64,000 nt of DNA, from positions 6,200,001 to 6,264,000 of the forward strand of contig CP018627.1 in assembly GCA_002021875.1 (NCBI GenBank), in the 5' to 3' direction. This DNA comes from Streptomyces hygroscopicus (GTDB lineage: Bacteria; Actinomycetota; Actinomycetes; Streptomycetales; Streptomycetaceae). Shown here piece by piece: positions 59,242-64,000 of the stretch (its first letter is position 1; the number at the start of each line of letters is the position of its first letter). The notes beneath the pieces are model-generated. The model saw only the letters and a program-made list of their open reading frames with translations. It was not told the origin of the DNA and searched no databases. Made by a program: the position numbers and the translations under genes.

Positions 59242-60999
59242 TCAGCCGAGGAGGCCGCCCAAGGCGGCCTCCTCGGCGGCCGGGTCGCTGTAGTTGGACG
59301 TGTTGTCCTCCGGCGGGCCGCCCTCCGGGCCGCCCGCGGACATCCCTCCCCCGGCGCCGCCCAGCGACGACGGGCCCGCCGTCGGGGCGAGGGGGTGGTG
59401 GCGCGGAGAGCGGGGCGTGGTGCCCAGGCCCGGGCGCGACCGCGATCCGTCGCTGGGGCGGTCGGACGTACCGGACGCGGGCCCCGTCGCGCTCGGCACC
59501 CCGGAGGAGGACGTCGACGCCGAGGCGGACGGCTTGGGGCGGTGCGGCAGCCGCTCGCGCGGCGACGGCGCACCGGCCGATCCGCCGCCCGTGCCCATCG
59601 GCCCGCGCTGCCCGCCGCGCGGGCTCTCCACGGACTTGCTGGGCAGTGGCGAGCCGGGCAGGTTGTTCGTCGGCATATCGCTCGGCTCCGGCGCCTTCAC
59701 GACCTCCGAGGACCGTACGGCGGTGCCCAGCATCGAGCCCACCAGCAGCGTCAGCCCGGCGACCACCATCGCCATCACACCGCCGCGGCGCAGCACCCGG
59801 CGCCGCAGCTCCCACAGCTCGGCCCGGGGGCCGAGCCGCCGCCATGCCTCGCCGGCGAGCCGGGCGTCCGCCGAGTAGACCGGCGCGCCCGCGATGACCA
59901 GCGGGCTCCAGGCGGCGAGGTAGATGATGTCGGGCGCGTCGTAGACCGGCACCGTACGCCAGCTCACGGTGAGGATCAGCGCGGCGGACAGCAGCGCGCC
60001 GAACGAGGCGGCCAGCCGCTGCCACAGCCCGAGCACGGTGAGCACCCCGACCACGATCTGCAGGAACGCCACGGTCAGCCCGGCGCCCACCGGATGCTCC
60101 AGCGCCAGGTCGCGCAGCGGCTCCGCGAACGGCCAGGGGTGCAGCGCGCGCAGCCAGGTGACCATCGAACCGCGCTCGCCGCCGTCGAAGTAGACGGGGT
60201 CGGAGAGCTTGCCCATCCCCGCGTAGACGGAGATGAAGCCGAGGAAGATGCGCAGCGGGAGCAGGACGACGCCGAGGTTCATCCGGCGCCCGGGGTAGTA
60301 GGCGTGGCGTACGGACTCGGCGTGGCGGCGCGGACGCGGCACCGTGGCGCTCCGCGGCCCGGGCCCGTCACCGTCGATGGCACCCGGCCGTCCGGAGGGC
60401 GCCCCGCGCCGCTCCGCCCCGGCCGCCCGCGCCACCGCGCTGGCCCCGCCCGCCTCGGCCGGGCCGTCCGCGCCCGGACGGCGCCGCCCGCCGGACGACC
60501 GGGGCGCGTTCTCCGTATGGGGGCTGCGCGGGCCGATGACCGTGGGGGTGTCGTCGTCGAAGGCGACCCGCGGCAGCACCTGCGTGGCGCCCACGTCCTC
60601 GGCGCCCTCCCCGGACCGTGAACGGCCCAGAGCATCGGACAGGCCATCGGACAGACGGTCCGAGAGGCCGTCGGACAGACTGTCGGTCAACCCCTCGGCG
60701 GAGTACCGCACGGCCTGCAGCAGCCGGGTCGCCGCGGTGTCCCCGCCGGGGCGGGTGCGGCCGCTCCACACCACGGGCGGCCGACGCCGACCCGGGGCCG
60801 GGACGCGGGTGAGCCGGGCCGTGTTCGCCAGCGCGCTGCTGACGACCGGGGCGCTGAGCTGCACCCGGAAGCTCGGGGCGTTGACGGCGACCTGCGCGGG
60901 ATCGCATGGCACCTTGGCCATGGTCAGCTGTGGCTCGTCGTCGAATCCCCGCGCGCTTCCCGCCATGGGCGAAGGCATGCGGGCTTTTCTGGTCTCCAC
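59242..60999 (-). CDS. DoxX-like membrane protein with long disordered tails
   Basis: The product has about 585 residues. The first 200 are hydrophilic and disordered, including a DGLSDRLSDGLSDALG repeat encoded by a short DNA repeat. The central part (NLGVVLLPLRIFLGFISVYAGMGKLSDPVYFDGGERGSMVTWLRALHPW, VAFLQIVVGVLTVLGLWQRLAASFGALLSAALILTVSW, YLAAWSPLVIAG) has the four-helix DoxX pattern. An extra membrane helix near residue 430 leads to a Pro/Ser/Gly-rich presumably external C-terminus. The start is uncertain (TTG 61005, GTG 60999, ATG 60978); none has a ribosome-binding site. Function unknown; DoxX proteins are linked to redox processes. Confidence 0.72.
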   Translation of the reverse strand: METRKARMPSPMAGSARGFDDEPQLTMAKVPCDPAQVAVNAPSFRVQLSAPVVSSALANTARLTRVPAPGRRRPPVVWSGRTRPGGDTAATRLLQAVRYSAEGLTDSLSDGLSDRLSDGLSDALGRSRSGEGAEDVGATQVLPRVAFDDDTPTVIGPRSPHTENAPRSSGGRRRPGADGPAEAGGASAVARAAGAERRGAPSGRPGAIDGDGPGPRSATVPRPRRHAESVRHAYYPGRRMNLGVVLLPLRIFLGFISVYAGMGKLSDPVYFDGGERGSMVTWLRALHPWPFAEPLRDLALEHPVGAGLTVAFLQIVVGVLTVLGLWQRLAASFGALLSAALILTVSWRTVPVYDAPDIIYLAAWSPLVIAGAPVYSADARLAGEAWRRLGPRAELWELRRRVLRRGGVMAMVVAGLTLLVGSMLGTAVRSSEVVKAPEPSDMPTNNLPGSPLPSKSVESPRGGQRGPMGTGGGSAGAPSPRERLPHRPKPSASASTSSSGVPSATGPASGTSDRPSDGSRSRPGLGTTPRSPRHHPLAPTAGPSSLGGAGGGMSAGGPEGGPPEDNTSNYSDPAAEEAALGGLLG

Positions 61000-61534
61000 G
61001 CCCAACTAACCGAGCGACGGACGGGAAAGACACTGCCGGGGACGTCCCGATCTGTCCGAGGCCCGTCAAGATCATCGGCCGCAGCACGCGCCCGGGCCAG
61101 GGCACCCACGCCCCGACCCACGGCCGAACCGTGCGCGCCTTACGGCCGCGGTCGCCCGCCAGCGGGCCTGTTCCCCGGCCGGGCCGGACCTGTTCCCCGG
61201 CCGGACCGGGCGTGCTCTACGGCCGGACCTGACCCGCATCACAACCTCACCGAGCCCGCTCTACGACCCGACCTGACCCGCACCACGACCCCACCGAGCC
61301 CGCTCTACGACCCGACCTGACCCGCACCACGACCCCACCGAGCCCGCTCTACGACCCGACCTGACCCGCACCACGACCCCACCGAGCCCGCTCTACGACC
61401 CGACCTGACCCGCACCACGACCCCACCGAGCCCGCTCTACGACCGGATCAGGCCGACAGCGCCCCCTGGCCCAGGGGCCCCGCCGGATCAAGCAGCCAGC
61501 ACCCCCCGCCAGGGGCCCCGCGCCAAAGGCCCGC
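61000..61534. other. 535-bp intergenic region between the DoxX-like gene and rlmB
   Basis: Contains the start region of the DoxX-like gene and CCCCGGCCGG-type repeats (61165-61205). The 44-bp tandem array listed separately fills 61215-61452. No gene is recognised. Confidence 0.5.
61215..61452. repeat. 44-bp tandem repeat, five copies plus partial
   Basis: Units starting CTCTACGACCCGACCTGACC begin at 61215 (diverged), 61259, 61303, 61347, 61391 and 61435 (partial). The central copies are identical. The array lies 80 bp beyond the rlmB stop codon. Confidence 0.95.
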
Positions 61535-62485
61535 CTACGCCCGGCGCCGAGCCGCCTCGTAGAGGACGACGCCCGCCGCCACGCCCGCGTTGAGCGACTC
61601 CGCACCGCCCGGCATCGGAATCCGCACCCGCAGATCGCAGGTCTCGCCCACCAGCCGCGAGAGCCCCTTCCCCTCGCTGCCGATGACGATCACGAGCGGG
61701 CCGTCCAGCGCCTCGACGTCCTGCAGTTCGACCTCGCCGTCCGCGGCCAGCCCGACGACCGTCAGGCCCGCCTTCTGGTAAGCCTCCAGCGTCCGGGTGA
61801 GGTTGGTCGCGCGGGCGACCGGGGTGCGGGCGGCGGTGCCCGCGGAGGTCTTCCAGGCGCCCGCGGTCATCCCGGCCGCGCGCCGCTCCGGTACGACCAC
61901 GCCATGGCCGCCGAAGGCGGACACCGAGCGGACCACCGCGCCCAGGTTGCGCGGGTCGGTGACGCCGTCGAGGGCGACGATCAGCGGGTCCTCGCCCTCG
62001 TCGAAGGCGGCCGCGCTCAGGTCCTCGGGGTGGGCGTACTCGTACGGCGGGACCTGGAGCACCACGCCCTGGTGGTTCAGGCCGTTCGTCATCCGGTCGA
62101 GCTCGGGCTTGGGCGCCTCCATGAGGTGGATGCCGCCGCGGTCGGCGGCCAGCTTCAGCGCCTCGCGCACCCGGTCGTCGCTGTCGATGAACTGCTGCAC
62201 ATACAGGGTGTTCGCCGGAACGCCCTCGCGCAGCGCCTCGACCACCGGGTTACGGCCCACCACCAGTTCGCTCGACCCCTTGCCGCCGCGGCGCGCGACG
62301 GGGCGCTTGGCCACCTGGCGGGTGCGGGCGTTGGCGATCCGCTGCTTGGCATGTCCCTTACGCATCTCGGCGGGCGGGGTCGGCCCCTTGCCCTCGAGGG
62401 AGCGGCGCCGCTTGCCTCCGCTGCCGACCGTCGCACCCTTCTTGTTGCTGGTACGGCGGTTCCTGCGCTGGCTGTTGCCGGCCAT
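61535..62485 (-). CDS. rlmB: 23S rRNA 2'-O-ribose methyltransferase RlmB (TrmH/SpoU family)
   Basis: This 316-residue SPOUT enzyme would methylate the 2'-O of G2251 (E. coli numbering) in 23S rRNA using SAM. A basic N-terminal extension (residues 1-70, [11 protein letters not shown]...KRRRSLEG) precedes the substrate-binding domain ([28 protein letters not shown]). The trefoil knot follows with motif 1 [30 protein letters not shown], motif 2 [20 protein letters not shown] and motif 3 [22 protein letters not shown]. It is downstream of cysS on the same strand, 166 bp away with a terminator between. The cysS-rlmB order is conserved in actinobacteria. Confidence 0.94.
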   Translation of the reverse strand: MAGNSQRRNRRTSNKKGATVGSGGKRRRSLEGKGPTPPAEMRKGHAKQRIANARTRQVAKRPVARRGGKGSSELVVGRNPVVEALREGVPANTLYVQQFIDSDDRVREALKLAADRGGIHLMEAPKPELDRMTNGLNHQGVVLQVPPYEYAHPEDLSAAAFDEGEDPLIVALDGVTDPRNLGAVVRSVSAFGGHGVVVPERRAAGMTAGAWKTSAGTAARTPVARATNLTRTLEAYQKAGLTVVGLAADGEVELQDVEALDGPLVIVIGSEGKGLSRLVGETCDLRVRIPMPGGAESLNAGVAAGVVLYEAARRRA

Positions 62486-62599
62486 GAATGGTCACCTGTC
62501 TCTTCACTGCTCAGCGGCGCTCAGCAAGCGGCTCGGACGCCGAACGTCACCCGTCTGTGAGGTCAAAGGCGTCTGTGCGGTCATTTGTACGGTCACAAG

Positions 62600-62627
62600 T
62601 GTGCCGCCCGGGGCGCCGGGCGGCACA
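62600..62627 (-). terminator. Terminator of cysS
   Basis: A perfect 12-bp stem TGTGCCGCCCGG / CCGGGCGGCACA with a GGCG loop lies 25 bp after the cysS stop, before rlmB. Confidence 0.88.
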
Positions 62628-62651
62628 ACACAGGAGGTCAGGGCCAGGGCC

Positions 62652-64000
62652 TCAGCGCTGGCCCAGCTCCCAGCGCGGTCCGGACGGGGTGTCCTCGATC
62701 ACCAGACCCGACTGCTGTAGCTGATCGCGGATCGCGTCCGCCGTCGCGTAGTCCTTACGGGTCCGCGCGGCCTGCCGCTGCTCCAGGACCAGCCGGACGA
62801 GCGAGTCGACCACGCCGTGCAGATCCTCACCGCGGTCCGAGCCGCCCGCCCAGTGCTCATCGAGCGGGTCGAGGCCCAGCACGCCCAGCATGGCCCGCAC
62901 CTCGGCGAGCCGGGCGACCGCCGCCTCCTTGTCGTCGGCGGTCAGGGCGGAGTTCCCCTGGCGGACGGTGGTGTGGACGACGGCGAGCGCCTGCGGCACC
63001 CCGAGGTCGTCGTCCATCGCCTCCGCGAAGGCGGGCGGCACCTCGGCCGCGGCAGGGACGGCCTTCCCTGCCTTTTCGGTCACTCGCTGGACGAAGCCCT
63101 CGATCCGCGCGAACGCCGACTCGGCCTCGCGCAGGGCCTCCTCGCTGTACTCGATCATCGACCGGTAGTGCGGGGTGCCCAGGTAGTAGCGGAGCACGAT
63201 CGGACGCCAGCGCTTGACCATCTCGGAGACCAGCACCGAGTTGCCGAGCGACTTGCTCATCTTCTCGCCGCTCATGGTCACCCAGGCGTTGTGCGCCCAG
63301 TAGGCGGCGAAGTCGTCGCCGAACGCCTTGGCCTGCGCGATCTCGTTCTCATGGTGCGGGAAGATCAGGTCGACGCCACCGCCGTGGATGTCGAAGGCGC
63401 GCCCGAGGTACTTGTGCGCCATCGCCGAGCACTCCAGGTGCCAGCCGGGACGGCCGCGCCCCCACGGGGTCTCCCAGCTCGGCTCCCCCGGCTTCGCCGC
63501 CTTCCACATGGCGAAATCGCGCGGGTCGCGCTTGCCGATCTCGCCCTCGCCGGAGGGCTGGCGCAGTCCGTCCAGGTCCTGGTTGGAGAGCTTCAGATAC
63601 TCGGGGAACGAGCGCACATCGAAGTAGACATTGCCCTCGGCGGCATAGGCATGACCCCGGTCGATCAGCTCCCGCATCATCTCGATCATCTCGGGGACAT
63701 GACCGGTCGCCCGCGGCTCATAGGTCACGGGCAGGCAGCCGAGGATGTCGTACGCCTGGTTGAAGGCGCGCTCGTTCTCGTAGCCGATCGCCCACCACGG
63801 CCGCTTCTGCTCCGCCGACTTCGCGATGATCTTGTCGTCGATGTCGGTGACATTGCGGATGAACGTCACGTCATAGCCACGGTGGGCGAACCAGCGGCGC
63901 ATGATGTCGAAGTTCAGCCCCGACCTGATGTGCCCGATGTGCGGGGCCGCCTGCACGGTCGCGCCGCACAGGTAGATCGAGACACAGCCCGGCTTGAGCG
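62652..64000 (-). CDS. cysS: Cysteinyl-tRNA synthetase (5' end outside the window)
   Basis: CysS charges tRNA-Cys. About 449 residues are visible and the true start lies beyond the right edge; the first visible residues read [27 protein letters not shown]. The HIGH motif (PHIGH), the zinc ligands (Cys in [22 protein letters not shown]) and KMSKS ([10 protein letters not shown]) are all present. The C-terminal DALR-like region ends [31 protein letters not shown]. It is followed by a terminator and rlmB. Nothing unusual was noted apart from the truncation by the window edge. Confidence 0.97.
   Translation of the reverse strand, partial: LKPGCVSIYLCGATVQAAPHIGHIRSGLNFDIMRRWFAHRGYDVTFIRNVTDIDDKIIAKSAEQKRPWWAIGYENERAFNQAYDILGCLPVTYEPRATGHVPEMIEMMRELIDRGHAYAAEGNVYFDVRSFPEYLKLSNQDLDGLRQPSGEGEIGKRDPRDFAMWKAAKPGEPSWETPWGRGRPGWHLECSAMAHKYLGRAFDIHGGGVDLIFPHHENEIAQAKAFGDDFAAYWAHNAWVTMSGEKMSKSLGNSVLVSEMVKRWRPIVLRYYLGTPHYRSMIEYSEEALREAESAFARIEGFVQRVTEKAGKAVPAAAEVPPAFAEAMDDDLGVPQALAVVHTTVRQGNSALTADDKEAAVARLAEVRAMLGVLGLDPLDEHWAGGSDRGEDLHGVVDSLVRLVLEQRQAARTRKDYATADAIRDQLQQSGLVIEDTPSGPRWELGQR

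Noticed and set aside
61215..61452. 44-bp repeats considered as a CRISPR array
   Set aside because: The whole unit repeats with no unique spacers; it is a minisatellite.

Overview
The window is chromosomal DNA of a high-GC actinomycete, almost certainly Streptomyces. Coding third positions are nearly all G or C, GTG starts are frequent, and the genes include msiK, cdgB, groEL2 with CIRCE operators, DasR-type operators, mycothiol-dependent formaldehyde oxidation, glucosyl-3-phosphoglycerate synthase and the futalosine menaquinone pathway. As far as I recall, the gene order follows the S. coelicolor core chromosome from about SCO4330 down to cysS (about SCO4235). Most of the window is therefore conserved core, with accessory intervals. 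Both edges cut a gene: an MFS transporter on the left and cysS on the right.

Layout. 0-5 kb: MFS transporter (3' part), a DUF2771 lipoprotein, the menaquinone genes mqnB-mqnD, a cold-shock protein with a C-terminal extension, a small membrane protein and a HAD phosphatase. 5-8.5 kb: an iron-box-controlled FecCD/FecCD/FecE siderophore permease. 8.5-16.5 kb: a large membrane protein, the XPB helicase with its helicase-associated partner, a VanZ protein between them, and a small membrane protein. 16.5-24.2 kb: HelD-like motor, VOC protein, CutC, HD protein, peptidase E-like protein, Cmx-type exporter, DUF4031 pair. 24.3-26.3 kb: RpiR regulator and murQ. 26.4-28.8 kb: groEL2 with two tandem CIRCE operators, and a cold-shock gene. 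29.1-30.9 kb: a SAM-I riboswitch controlling a threonine-synthase homologue coupled to a CysO-type sulfur carrier. 31-34.6 kb: gpgS, otsA, otsB. 34.7-40 kb: DUF3263 protein, sugar-binding lipoprotein, nagK-nagA with DasR-type sites, and a PfkB kinase. 40-45.3 kb: CBM-like membrane protein, cdgB with BldD- and CRP-like sites, flavin reductase, ArfB, TerD. 45.3-52.4 kb: Uma2 protein, TetR plus alcohol dehydrogenase, M4 protease, mycothiol-dependent formaldehyde oxidation pair, and an unknown gene. 52.7-55.7 kb: an accessory-looking block of three small regulators ending at tRNA-Thr(UGU). 55.9-64 kb: msiK, small secreted protein, nucleotidyltransferase, DoxX-like protein, rlmB, cysS.

Themes. Amino-sugar and cell-wall recycling genes (murQ, nagK, nagA, sugar-binding protein, msiK) occur with recurrent DasR-like boxes. 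Several genes show a TANNNT box 6-7 nt before the start codon, which suggests leaderless mRNAs. Short tandem repeats (11 to 52 bp units) sit in many intergenic gaps, several of them starting at or just after stop codons. The most interesting unit is the SAM-riboswitch/threonine-synthase-like/CysO operon, which looks like a protein-thiocarboxylate route to homocysteine. I saw no CRISPR array, insertion sequence, rRNA or intact prophage.
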